64,000 nucleotides of DNA. Source: Tomocerus qinae. Taxonomy: Eukaryota; Arthropoda; Collembola; Entomobryomorpha; Tomoceridae. The stretch lies in contig CM034546.1 in the NCBI GenBank assembly GCA_020055645.1, positions 119,400,375-119,464,374 of the forward strand, read 5' to 3'. The notes beneath the pieces were generated by a model that saw only the letters and a program-made list of their open reading frames with translations, did no database searches and was not told where the DNA came from. The first letter of the stretch is position 1. Each line of letters starts with the position of its first letter. Below, in pieces: positions 37,501-49,400 of this stretch. A program made the position numbers and the translations under genes.

Positions 37501-38311
37501 TTAATCCCTCCCACTTGCATAATAATAATATATATAAACAGCATAGCGTGCTTACTGGAATTTTGAGCAAAGCAGCATGTGTGGAGAAAATAATTGGGTA
37601 ACTAACGAAGCGAAACATAACAGAGCTTAAAGAAAGCCAAAATCTCCATCTCTTTACGTGATCAAGTTTCAGGGCAGTATAAACAGCGGTTTGCTTTTCT
37701 AGAAAATGAGTCAGCATAAGCAAACCCTCCTATAAAATGTTTCTTTGTCTCATTATAAAAGTAGAGGACGGTTAAATGCATACTACAACCATATTAAAAA
37801 CACTATTTCAAAATAAAGTTATCTATAAGAGATGCTGCTATGCTATAGAGTAAACTACATATTGACATATTTGCTTATGCTATGCTTACTAATAATAGAA
37901 AAGGATTTGCATGCAAATAATACATCTAAAGGACACTTATGTAGATTGGGAAGTTGATTGTCGATAGTTGCCGGGTTTTATACAATTCTCGACTCCGCAG
38001 AAAACTGATGCAAGTTGAATTGAATGGAGTTGAGAGACGATTAGTCGGCTACACGATAAGCGTAACTCTCTATCTCCGACCTTCAATTCTTAATTTCTAG
38101 CATTTCGTCTGGATCTAACTCCCATGCCTAATGCGAAGTTTACGAGTGTGAAAGAGAAGAGAGGAGTGAACTGATTGGGAGTTCGTCAAGGAGCTTACTC
38201 CTGGAATTAGAACTGGATGGAGGAGAAAAACTCGTGACGTGTCATGTCTCTTTTGGTTAGTATCGAGAACAAAGAGACGTGTTACCTTATTTCCAAATCT
38301 CTGTCTCTCTG
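34501..38311. other. Intergenic DNA, no supported gene
   Basis: Short open frames only. A more GC-rich patch at about 36980-37320 has a 60-codon minus-strand frame without motif. From about 37980 the sequence again becomes more GC-rich, leading into the promoter-like site at 38312. Confidence 0.45.
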
Positions 38312-38344
38312 TATATAAAGCCTATTATTTGCTTCCATTCAGTC
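38312..38344 (+). promoter_or_regulatory. TATA box and arthropod-type initiator
   Basis: TATATAAAG at 38312-38320 is followed by TCAGTC at 38339-38344. The A of the initiator (38341) is 29 bases after the first T of the TATA box, the canonical spacing, and TCAGT matches the known arthropod initiator. Transcription would run to the right. I find no coding exon that clearly belongs to it: the first ATG downstream (38431) opens only 23 codons. A non-coding first exon or a non-coding RNA is possible. Confidence 0.4.
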
Positions 38345-41300
38345 CAATCAGTCGACTAACCTAACATTCACACACTCCGAAGTTGTCTACAATAAGAAAG
38401 GAGCTAGGCAGGAGGGCGAGCTGGTTAATAATGCTAGGTCATATTATAAGACTAACTAACTCTAGTAAACCAATAAGTTTCTCTGTAGTTTCGTTTACTT
38501 AGCTCTTGGTTTTCCAGAACAGATAAAACGTCAGTTTAAGATCGAGTCCGACAGTTGTTTCTACCTCATCGCACTATCGTCGTATGGATGGCAGCTGATT
38601 TCATTCCCTCCTATTCAACAGTATATACCTATTCTATTTTTCCCAAATCTCTTTGGCTTTAGACTTGGCTTTTCTAAGAGAACAGTCACACTGACTAAAC
38701 CTGTCTTTCGCGCAAAGCGCAAAAGCTAGCAAATATAAATCGATTCAACTTGCTATGCCTATGTATACAGTACTTTCATAGCCCTAAACATGCACACTAT
38801 GTATAATATCCTGTGTGACTATCAGTATCATTTAGTCCATTGCATCGTGCAATTTGTAGCTGATTGCAAGTGTCTCACCAATGACTCATTACAGGGAAGG
38901 CCAAAAATAAATTGCAACATACGGACTTCTACTATCCGTAGTTATACAAAATTCAACGTTTCAATGCAATGGGATAAGCCTTATGCTTTGCCATCGTACT
39001 AAATGCAGAGTTACAAACTTGACAGTAATGAATTTTTATCAGGCTTGTGTATACATACTGGTTTAGTAGAAGCTTTAGCTAACAAACGCACATTTAAGAA
39101 TATCAATTAAAAAAACAAATCGACAATTGAAATTCATATCCTTACTAATAATTGAATGAACAGGAATGAAAATACCATGCATAAACTATTTCGTCATTCG
39201 ATTTGGTTCATCATTGACACCATAGACATTGCATTTTATCACATAAAATCTATTTTCAGACATATTTTCAGGTAGTACTTTACCATGTATGTATGTACTG
39301 ATGGGAAAGGAATTAACCTATCAAGTATGTAGTACGCTAATAATAGAAAATCGAGTATTCATTAGTTTCGGCATTCAACAAATAATGACACTTTCATAAC
39401 ATGTTAAGTGTATTAACTCGGAACGATTGCAAACACAGTATTTGGGCAGACACTTAATTGACATTTTAATGATGAGCAAAATGCAAATTCAGTTCATCTC
39501 TAATTTGGATGATTAGAGTAGGCAGTGACATTAGAATGTTTCGTAGTTCAGTGATAGTAAGCTGGTATATAGTCATTGTTTTATCTTGTTCACCACTGTT
39601 GTAGTAGGTTGAATAATTCATCTGAATACTTCATGTTGGTTGGAATCGTATTAGAAATGACAAAAAGACATGGGAGTTCATTCTCATCTACAGATCTATT
39701 CACACGGAGCAACCATCCTGAAGAAGCTAAATGATTCATGCATAATAACATCATGGAAATTGTAACACGCTAAGTGAGTTACACCGTCTTATCGTCAGTT
39801 TCTTCACTTTTCTTACCTTTGCAACGCACCTCGTCATTGCATTTTGAAGAACAGACGTACAATGTACCTAGTCCATTGGAATAGTAGAGCTAGTAGTCAG
39901 CCAACGTGTAGAGTACAAAGTGCAGGACATCAATCACTCTCTCCCATAAGCAGCTCCGAGTCAGCCGAGTCACTCTTTCAAAAGGATAGGAGTAAACCCT
40001 TCTCCGACTCACGACAAACAGTCCATTAATAATGCATTCTGTTCTGCAAACTCCGATTTTTTTACCATCCATCAGGTTTACAACACCTGGATTCCTCTCC
40101 TCACTTTCCCCTCGCAAACCTTTCACTCATTTCCCCGCCTCTCTCTTCTTTCAATGAAACCAATGTCCATCTTTCAAAAAAACAAACATACGAATTGTCT
40201 AATAGCGAACCCTTTCTCGAAATCTTAGAATAACCCCCAGGGGAGGCACAAATATTTATCTAGCAAGGGCATATCCCTGTAGTGGCTACATACAGCTCTT
40301 TTTCAGTCCTTTTATTGAAGGAGAAGAAACGTAAAAAGACTAAAGTGTTAAATGCAACCTTTCGTATTTAAATATTTGTGTAAATGGATGTACTCATTCC
40401 TTATCAGTAGAGAATACACGATATTTTATACTTCTTTCTTACATATTGCAACACATCTTTTTGGATCAGTGATACGACTCTTGAGCAAAGTAGTATACAG
40501 ACTTTCGGAGTAGATTTCATTTGATAATCTAACCACCCACTGCCCGTAACCATCCGTAACTAACCAGTTTCCAAGATATTGAACTTCAGTTTGTTGAAAA
40601 TAATGAGAAGTGTTTCAATCCGCTAATAACCATCTTCGGCTGCAAAGAGGACTTCGCTGAACCAATTCGCATAAAGCGACGCTCTTAGTTTCCGGCAATT
40701 CCTTTCTTGGTTATTACTTCACTATTATATAACATCAAGTCTACGATTAGTGTGCAGTCAATATTTTTGAAACCAAATTCCCACAATACTTACATACCAA
40801 AAAATAAATGCGTAAGATTGATTCAATTTCATGTTATGCTATTTGCTTCTTTTGTTGCACATATCTATTTATAGACCGAGATCAGAGGCTACTATTTAAT
40901 ACTAAAGGTGCTGACTTTGTACTTTATTTTAGCTCGGCCAAACAACACGAATTCAGGATGGAATTTATGGTCAATGATTCCATCTACGGGTATTTAAAAA
41001 TAAATATTTCAAGTATATGGATTGAATACACTATAATGTTATAATAACTTGAAATAGTAATGACATTGATAACCTAACATTTAGAGAAGAAAATATTTAT
41101 ATACGACCTAATGCATAGTTTATGATAGAAGGTAACAACAAAACCAACCAAAATACCGTGGCCATAATGCACATTTCAACTTTTTGTGGGATGGTCTTGA
41201 TTCTTCGAACAGGTACGAAAATATCTCTACTTTATCAAAAATCAAAACCTTAAAAGTCATATGGAACATGGCTGCAAAACCATATTTTATTTATAATATG

Positions 41301-42100
41301 TTGATTCATCATAAGCAATGATAATAATATAAGCCCTTCTTTTACCTTTACAGTGGGAGTATTGATGAACAGATGAAAATCCCCAATATTTTCTGAAAGA
41401 ACACTATCATGCAAGATTTTGGGGTAGTTATACTTTGTTTAGTTAGATAATAGACTACTACTTAAAAAGGAATTTTCATTGCAACATTTTGTCTCCTACC
41501 GAATTATTTGAATAAATGCCATCCAGCTTATAGCAACCATTGAGGAATTTCCAATTCTTTTGGAACAAATATACAATAAATCAGAGTTTCCAAAATTAGA
41601 AAAATATTTTTTATTGATTACCTAAATTAACTACAACAGGCATATTATGATTAGTATGCTAGTTTTTTTATAGTACCGATTATAATATGATATATTTCAA
41701 TTTTTTCTTTAACTAAGCGTGATTTTTTGGCAACTAGAAAACAAAAAATAATTGTCAAAATGATAAATAAAAAATAACATACACTTATCACTAACAATTA
41801 TATAATTTATAAACACATCATATTGATTATAGTAATACTGCACAATGCATAATAATGGGGATAAAAACTATATCTATCAAAAACAATGTGAAACTATAAA
41901 AACACATACGGAATAATTAATTGATTTCAATATTATAATTTAATACAACATGACTAAAATTTCAACGAACTTGTGCATACTAAGAATACTACATCAATAA
42001 TAAACAAAGTTTTGTATTTTGAAATAAATTAAGGAACTTATAATCATAATCTTATTAATACTTGATTTATCTAATGTAAATTAAATAACTATTGATGATA
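38345..42100. other. Intergenic DNA, no supported gene
   Basis: The first part would be transcribed if the 38312 promoter is real, but no exon chain is evident. The 39890-40126 region is richer in C and G, with repeated words such as GAGTCAGCCGAGTCACTC. From about 41050 the DNA becomes markedly more AT-rich, continuing through the SINA/ZZ gene. Confidence 0.45.
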
Positions 42101-42106
42101 TTTATT
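42101..42106 (-). terminator. AATAAA polyadenylation signal of the SINA/ZZ gene
   Basis: AATAAA on the minus strand, about 39 bases past the stop codon at 42145-42147. Confidence 0.55.
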
Positions 42107-42144
42107 TTATGGTTTGAGAGTTCTGTTGTCTTACGCCTTCATTT

Positions 42145-44656
42145 CTATCCTTGAATGCTGTCATCCAAGCTAAGATGTTTCAACCCATTCTGCATGAACA
42201 ATAATATTATGTCTGTCTTAATACCACATTATACCTAATATTACTACACTGTAATGACTGTATTATGAGGAGGAAAATAATATTGAACCAAAATGCAAAT
42301 AATCTGACAATTTCGACTTACCAGGAAGCAATCAGCTTGTTCATTCTGCTCAGGATTCATCACCCGAATCATAATATGATCACTGTGAACACCACTTTTC
42401 ATGCAAAATGTACAAATGTGGTAATTTGGACAGTAAACACATGAATAGCGAACACCTTGAAACTAAAATATAAATCGATAACATAAGTACAGGTCAGATA
42501 GGGGTAATCAATACATACTTTTCATTTTTATAGTATATAAACAAAGAAATTTACGTTTTCCCAAGAACATCTATAAATGGATAAAATAAAAAAAGTATTA
42601 GTAACATTCATGCAATAAATAGTACATCGAATTAGATTAAGTATACATTGTACAAAGGCATGCATAAATGTGCGGTATATTTTTACCCTTTACAAGCAAT
42701 TCCATAGTGCTTCTTCGCCTGAAAGAAATGCTCTGATTCCTTTTCATCGACTAGACGGCTGACAAGTATATTTGGTTCAGCTGGTGGAACCCTGAAACTC
42801 ATAAAAATATGCAATGAAATAAAAATATATGTAAATTGACTGAAAGACTAACTTGAAGCTTCAACACACAAGTTAAAACATTAAAGTAGCTTTTTTACAT
42901 GGAAGTAATTTCATTTTCACATTGCCCATTAGCGTCACAATGATTCATAATTATTGATACGCGAATTTGCCACCCAGGAATAAACAATTCGTTGTCCCCA
43001 CCGCAGAAGTATAATTTGAAATCATTCGCCTCGGTGTATTGAAATTCTCCCATGATTTCCTCCCGAATGACCAAGGAAGATAACGTTGACTGTGGTCGAC
43101 TTGCATCAAGTCCAAATACGGGAGCTTGCCATACGATATTTTGTCCCGCTTTCTGAAAGGCACATATAAATATGAAAAGGTAAATTACAATGAGATTATT
43201 TTTTTTTTGTTTTCGATATTGTACAGTTAGTTTACTTTACTAGCTGTTGGCTGTAGTTATTTTTTAATATTGCATTTTATTGTATTTAATATTATAACGA
43301 GCCTAAAAGTACAGTTTTGAAGGATCTCCTTCTGGTGTCTGGGTCAAAATGAAACCATAACTTGCATTTAACCCCTTATTATATTAAGTGTCATGAATAA
43401 TTAAAACAAGAAAAAGTTAGGTACGTTTGTAGAGAAAAGTTCCATTTTGGAGGAAAACTCCACAGGCGACTCAATGTCATCATGTTGAATACATTTCACG
43501 TTCCAAAAATACAACCCTTGATACTTGTCGTACCCACTGATCAAAATAAACCATCTTCCAAACGCTTCAAGAAAGTGAGGTCGAAATAGGATTGAACTGG
43601 TTCCAGGTTCATTTAGCATTGATTGTTCTACAATTATCGAACTGTCTACCACTCCCTCCACTAAGTGATCGGTTATGAGATGCTTAGCGACTTGGTTCAA
43701 CGTAGTTTTAACGGGACACAAAGGAAATCCAAGACTGCGACAATAATATCTGTAATAAAGTTTACTAATTAGGAGAATCACTGCGATATTGAGTAATTTA
43801 AATCGATAAACACTATCAATTTTTAAGATATGATAGATAGACATAATAGACAACAACTATAGGTAACTAATTGAGATGAGAACGGTTTTAACGAACACAA
43901 AGGAATTGAATTTTTATGACACATCCATGCAAATAAAAGGTTGGCTGGATTTAGGCAGCGGGTTATCGTTGCCTCAATTGCCCCCGTTGCCTCCGTTGCC
44001 CCCTCCCCCGTTGCCCCACGTTTTGCCACTTAACCTATTACTTTAATATATTGTCCCTATTGCCTCCCGTCACTATTTTTGCCTCTTTTTTGACCTAACC
44101 TAATAAAAAATAAACTGTTCTATTGTTAAAGCCTAACAAGCAAGTAATATCCTTATTTTTAATTAGGTTAGGTGAAAAAAGAGGCAGAAATAGTAACGGG
44201 AAGCAAATGGCAAATATAATAGGTTAAGTAGCTAAACTAGGGACAACGGGGGAGAGGGCAACGGTGGCAATTGAGGCAACGATAACCCGCTGCCTAAATC
44301 TAGCCAAGGTTATTGTGTAGATCATAATCATACAAAAATAATCGCTATCTAACCTCAACGGAATCACATTTCAATCACAATTTACTATCTCAAAGGATTT
44401 CAAATATAAACTATATCTAATTAATCATTAAATATTTTAAAAAATATTACGCTATTGATATTACATAATATGACATGTTCATTACATAAATAAATGATAA
44501 ATTCCTAATGACTAACCTGCTATAAGTATCATTTTCATATCCTTGCCCATTGTATACCGCTGTATCAACAGCGTTATCGGCATGAGGTCTCTGGAAATGA
44601 TGGTCATAATACATCGACATGAACTCCATACCCCGAATTGGTTCTCCGCTGCCCAT
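42145..44656 (-). CDS. RING-less SINA-like protein with C-terminal ZZ zinc finger
   Basis: Coding exons, in transcript order: 44656-44517, 43749-43425, 43152-42899, 42791-42687, 42570-42555, 42462-42322, 42189-42145; all GT-AG, frame closed, 341 aa. Residues 50-75 fit the second SIAH zinc finger: C50, then C58-x11-H70-x4-H75, with LNQVAKHL before the last ligands. Residues about 79-226 follow the SINA/TRAF-like fold: FGRWFILI (110-117), DKYQG (121-125), MEL (149-151), IVW (161-163), LFIPGWQIRVSI (211-222). Residues 273-309 form a ZZ finger with C273, C276, C288, C291, C297, C300, H306 and H309. SIAH proteins are E3 ubiquitin ligases whose SINA domain binds substrates; here the first 49 residues hold no RING, so ligase activity is doubtful and an adaptor role is an inference. 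Start: ATG 44656 opens the frame, but a 5' exon ending at 44860 could splice to 44648, making ATG 44629 (332 aa) the start. Confidence 0.88.
42555..42570 (-). other. 16-base microexon in the ZZ finger
   Basis: Flanked by AG at 42572-42571 and GT at 42554-42553 in transcript sense. It supplies the last base of Gly275 and codons for C276, S277, W278, E279 and N280. Without it the flanking exons do not join in frame, and the first C-x2-C pair of the ZZ finger would lack its second cysteine. With it the finger is complete, which is the main argument that it is real. Confidence 0.8.
43941..44307. mobile_element. Foldback element in the first coding intron of the SINA/ZZ gene
   Basis: A left arm starting TTGGCTGGATTTAGGCAGCG (43941) is the inverted counterpart of the right arm ending CGCTGCCTAAATCTAGCCAA (44307). 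The arms continue inward through GTTATCGTTGCCTCAATTGCC, variable GTTGCCCCC repeats, CACTTAACCTATTA and GCCTCTTTTTT...CCTAACCTAAT, leaving a short loop near 44110-44150. It sits inside intron 44516-43750. The GTTGCC(C) runs differ in number between the arms. No coding capacity. It explains the Gly/Ala/Thr-rich minus-strand open frame at 43823-44029, which is not a gene. Confidence 0.8.
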
Positions 44657-44859
44657 TACAATCACAATATATTGGTCAACAAGTCACCGAAATAAGTTGA
44701 TAGAATATCCAAAAAAGAAGGAAGCCGTAATAAGTTCAAAGTTTTAATTTTCAATTTTAGCTTGTTCAGGAAACCTGCCAAATATCATAATCAGTGACTT
44801 GAATTACGTCCCCCGACATAAAGTAAAATAGTTGGAAGTAATAATAAGTAAAAACTTAC

Positions 44860-44960
44860 CTTTCAGTCTGTGATTTTTTAGAAAAATTAAAGACACAAGA
44901 CGACACAGTAATCAGCAACTCAACAAACTACAGAAAAGCCCATCAACAACAATAAAAATG
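44860..44960 (-). other. Possible 5' untranslated exon of the SINA/ZZ gene
   Basis: In transcript sense the sequence CAGACTGAAAG ends at 44860 with a strong donor (GTAAGT). The nearest usable acceptor is GGGCAG ending at 44649, just inside the first coding exon. No ATG in the exon opens a useful frame, so it would be non-coding. Its 5' limit is not visible; 44960 is nominal. Confidence 0.4.
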
Positions 44961-46441
44961 CCAAATCCTTTGCAAATCCTTATGGTCCTGGAGGAAACAA
45001 TTACGCGGGAAAACGCACATTCAAAAATGTAATACTTATTAAATAAAAATTTGTGCCATAATAAGAGCACAACGGAATTAAATTATTTTGAAATGTTCAC
45101 ATTCGTTATTTGTCGCTGTTCGGAGTGCAGGGTGAGATGACATAAAATATTTAAATATAATTTGTAAGTGTACAATGTACCCTATGGATTGGCCTTAGCA
45201 TTGCATCAGATTCAACTCATAATCTCATCTCATGTAATCTATACTTATACCAACGCTCTGTACAGAGTCTGTACTCTGTCTAAACCTACTCTGTTCTGCT
45301 CTACTCATACTGTCAGTAGACTAGACTCAGACTACTCACTTCACTAGTCACTAGACTCACTAGTAAACTGCTGGACTCTCTTCACTACTCAGAGTACTCA
45401 GTACTCTGTAAATCATTCCATCGAATAATATTCTTCAACATAAACTTAACAGCTAACTCAATGTTTACATGCCTAATATACTAGAATCGACAGCTAAGAA
45501 TTACCGTTATTGAAATTCCGGATTTGACTAATAATGCATATCTACTTCTTTGCTTTAAAACAGTTTTACATATTTCAATATTTTTATTTTTATAGTCCAC
45601 TGTAGGTTTCAGCTGGTATGGTATAAATCGCTTCATTAAATATTATTTGTGCATAACTTACAATTTTACATTTTCCATTTCATCATTTACTCATTGTGAT
45701 ACAATGTTTTGTGAGAATCTAGCATCAAATATAAATACATGTGGTAAGGTATACCGTGTGTTGATTTTTAATTTAATTTAATCTTCGTTCGCCTATTGTA
45801 GGTAAATTGTAGGTATGTGCTTTATTAAAGAGCTATAAATAGCAGTAGTTAGGATTAGGACGGATAATCTAACACGGTAGGTGTATGTACAGCTTAGAGA
45901 AGAATGTTATTATCTAAGCACATACAAAACATATACACGTAGACAGGTAATAGCCAATACAAAAGTTCACTTTCTTTTGGCTAATAGCTTCCCTGATTTA
46001 GTTACTTCCGCCCTCAGCCTTACGTTACAATAAAAAGTGTCTCGATTTGAGTTTTACAATTTCATTGCACGACAAGACTTCATCATATCACATACTTATT
46101 ACAAATCCAAAGACGCTTTGCATCTACTCAACCGAAACCCATCTAAAGAACCTCGTTCGTATTCCCTGAATACTTGTACATATGATATATTTTATGTATA
46201 CCATGTTAGAAAGATAACTTATCCTTGAGTACCAACTATAAAGAGTGGCAAAGTGAGAGCATTGGTTTGCAAACTTACATTAACATCAGCCCAAAGTACC
46301 TGCACAATTCCCTTTTGTGTCAGTCTTTTTGTTTCTTTTAGTAGTAAGTTGAGACTGCATCAGAGCATTAAGGGACACGGACGCACTTAAACATTCAGCA
46401 TTTCGTGAAACATAATACATAACTTTTAGTCTGAAATTAAA
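44961..46441. other. Divergent intergenic region with low-complexity block
   Basis: It lies between the minus-strand SINA/ZZ gene and the plus-strand Reeler gene, so both promoters should be here. No clear TATA box is seen. About 45240-45415 is low-complexity DNA built from CTACTC, ACTCTGT, CACTAG and similar words. A 63-codon plus-strand frame at 46037 shows no motif. Confidence 0.45.
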
Positions 46442-49400
46442 ATGTGGTCTTCCAAAAGTTGCTCCTGTGAATCCGTAATGGTCACCATATCCGTTCTTTT
46501 ACTCACTTTGGTCGTTACTTTCAAAACTGTGTCAGCCTACCCTGATGGGGCACCAGGCGAGAGTTGTGTGCGCCATAAGCCGTAAGTGTTAAAATTATAT
46601 ATTTTTATACCATTATTTGAAAAAATAAATCACAATTGCAAATAGTATGCTAAAATTCAAATGGTAAAGGATTACATACAATTTTCCTAAAACCTTTTCG
46701 GAAAACAGAATTCCACCATGTAACCCTTTCCTTTCTAAGTGTAGACTACTTAATAATCCTGTCTTACTTTGAATGATTATGGTTAACGCTTTTTACTACC
46801 CTGTTTCCAATATAGATATACATGAGATTTCTACCACTGCAGAATATTGAACTTAAAAATTTTGTACTTAGTGTAGAGCAGGGGAGGATTGTGTTTCTGC
46901 ATTATTATGTAATCGTAGCTTCCGCGGTGAATTACAACGATTCTTTTGCTTTTAGAAACCACGGGGGTAAACCACAGCCACTGGACACGCTGCCCTTTTT
47001 AGTTCAAGCTACCGCATCCAGTTACAAGTCTGGGGACACTGTTGGAGGTTCGGTTTTTACTCTTAACTATCTCTTGAGTTTGAATAGAATAATAAATAGT
47101 GCTTATTACGACTGAAGGTTTTCTACCTTTTCTGCTGCAACTTGATATACATACAAGTAAAAGAAATTCTTTTCCTAATTTTGTATGCACAATGTTACTA
47201 GCAATGAAGTATGAAGTAGCAGCAACACATACGGGTTGTAAACAAGTATTGTGCAATACAGGGAAAGTATTAATCGCAAATTGTTAGTTCCTTCCTATTT
47301 TCAAAATGTGGAATTTGGCACAGTGTATAACGGAACCAATATTATGTCGAAAGTCATAGAGGGCAAAAAAGAGAAACGCAAGTGGAATACCAATTATTGT
47401 CACGTATATGTTTTTATGTACAATCGGGGAAATTAACTTACTATATTGTGATAGAACTTTCCGGTATTCGTGGATATAGTTCTTTTGTTTTCCTGGTATT
47501 TTTGAATGCATTTTGTCTGTACTCCAATAATATTTCTTGGAATACTGCATTGGACCTATGGGTTTTGCAGAATTGTTTGTACGTGTCAAGTGGCAGCAGA
47601 AGTTGAATTAGGTGTTTGTATTTCTTCTATCTTTACGAGCAAACGATTTCAAACTTTTATTTTACTAACAGGAGTATGATAACGAATAATAGGTGCAAAG
47701 AGATTGACATTAGTCAAATGGTAAAAGTATTATTGATTTAGAGAATTGAATGAGTACATTAGAATTATATGCTATAACTAATAGATATTACCTACATGGA
47801 GATGGGCCTATTTATCTGTCATAAATACATTTCAAGTAATTTGCATTAATGTGTAATCTAAACCTATTTAATTGTACTACAGCTCTTAACAACTTGTTAT
47901 ATGAGATGAAACTTCACGCAAATGGGTTTAGTACCTATAAACACTATATCTACGATTATTGAGTAAATGGATTGGTTTCGTGTGTGGTGTGAGCAGTGAG
48001 CATTGAAACGTTGATACGAATCAAGATTAATGCAAGATTGGGGTTGAAACATAATTAATCATGCAAAACGAAGAACAAAGGTTTGTAGATACAGTGTTTG
48101 ATGTGCAGGTGGATGATATTATATCATCGTTAGTTATCCATACACATTTCATATAATGCAAATCATCCATTTTGGTGTTGCAAATGAGTTTGAATCATAA
48201 ATTATGCATAGCTAACATGGAAAAACGAACGGAAAATGTAATGATCAAGTTTTGATCAGAAAACAGGAATAAGGTACATCAAAGATCGATGACTGAGGAT
48301 AAAATAGAAGCCATATGTGCTAAGCTGTCTACGGTTGAACAAATGTTTGTTATGCTAAATCTGAGGTAAACTTTCTATCGCCAAAAGTATGAGTCGGCAT
48401 CAGTAGTAAATGTATGTTAAATCACTATAAGTAAATATCATGCTGGCTATCGCCACTGATTTAATGATCGGTTGCTTTATCCATGTAAATAGTTGATGTG
48501 TTTATTCCACGTGTTTTAGTTCCTTCATGGATATCATGTCCACTAGATTTCACATGCATTCGACGTTAATAATTCAGTAGTTGTTAATGTCTGCAGATAC
48601 ACTTGTGTTCAGTGCAGATCTTTATAGAAGAACACACTAGGAATTATAAGTATAGTATTTACAGTCAGTACGAGTTTTAGAAACTGAAGCATAATCGTAT
48701 CTTTAAGTTTTACATGCCATCATCATGCAGTATGTGTTGGTTTGTAGGTAGGTGCGTTTTGTTTGTAGATGGTATATCATTAAAGTTGTACGTCAATTGC
48801 ATCCACACACAGGCTACAATCAATTTAAGATTGGACATGCTTGAAAATTCGAATATTTTCCCTGGCAAGGGAAATCAGGCATGAAGTGGATCAAAAAGAG
48901 GCAAATGAGCAAATTACGAGCAAAGCAACCCACAGTTAGATCCTTCTTACACAATATGTATATGCCTACTCTAACCATCAATTCATTCTTCTTTGTACCC
49001 TGCAGTGCAAATTCAACAACCAAAACTGCTGCGGAACTATTCTTCTATTTTGACTCAACTTGCTCTTTTCCATTGTTCCTTTCATTTTTGTGGCTTCCAC
49101 TATAATCTCCTTTTGCTCTTAGCAATTCTATTGCATAAAATCCCATCTTGCCTCAGAATAGAGTACAATACTAATGCAAAGATATTAAACATACATTTGT
49201 AGCACTGCATAGCAAATCTATCCAATCTGATTTCCCATTTGTTGCACTACTCAACCAAATCCTCCACATGATACAATACTTTACATTTAATACGGCGACA
49301 AGTGTGTCTACCTCTTATACCATTACTTAATGTCCTTTTTCGAATATAGCATAACAGTGAGGATAATCACGTCTCTACAGCTATACTATTTATAACTATA

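Noticed and set aside
43823..44029. Gly/Ala/Thr-rich minus-strand open frame
   Set aside because: It is the GTTGCC repeat of the intronic foldback element read on the minus strand.
44775..44822. Possible start exon on the minus strand, MSGDVIQVTDYDIWQ ending at a GT
   Set aside because: Joining it to the acceptor at 44649 breaks the reading frame of the SINA/ZZ protein, and no other acceptor fits.
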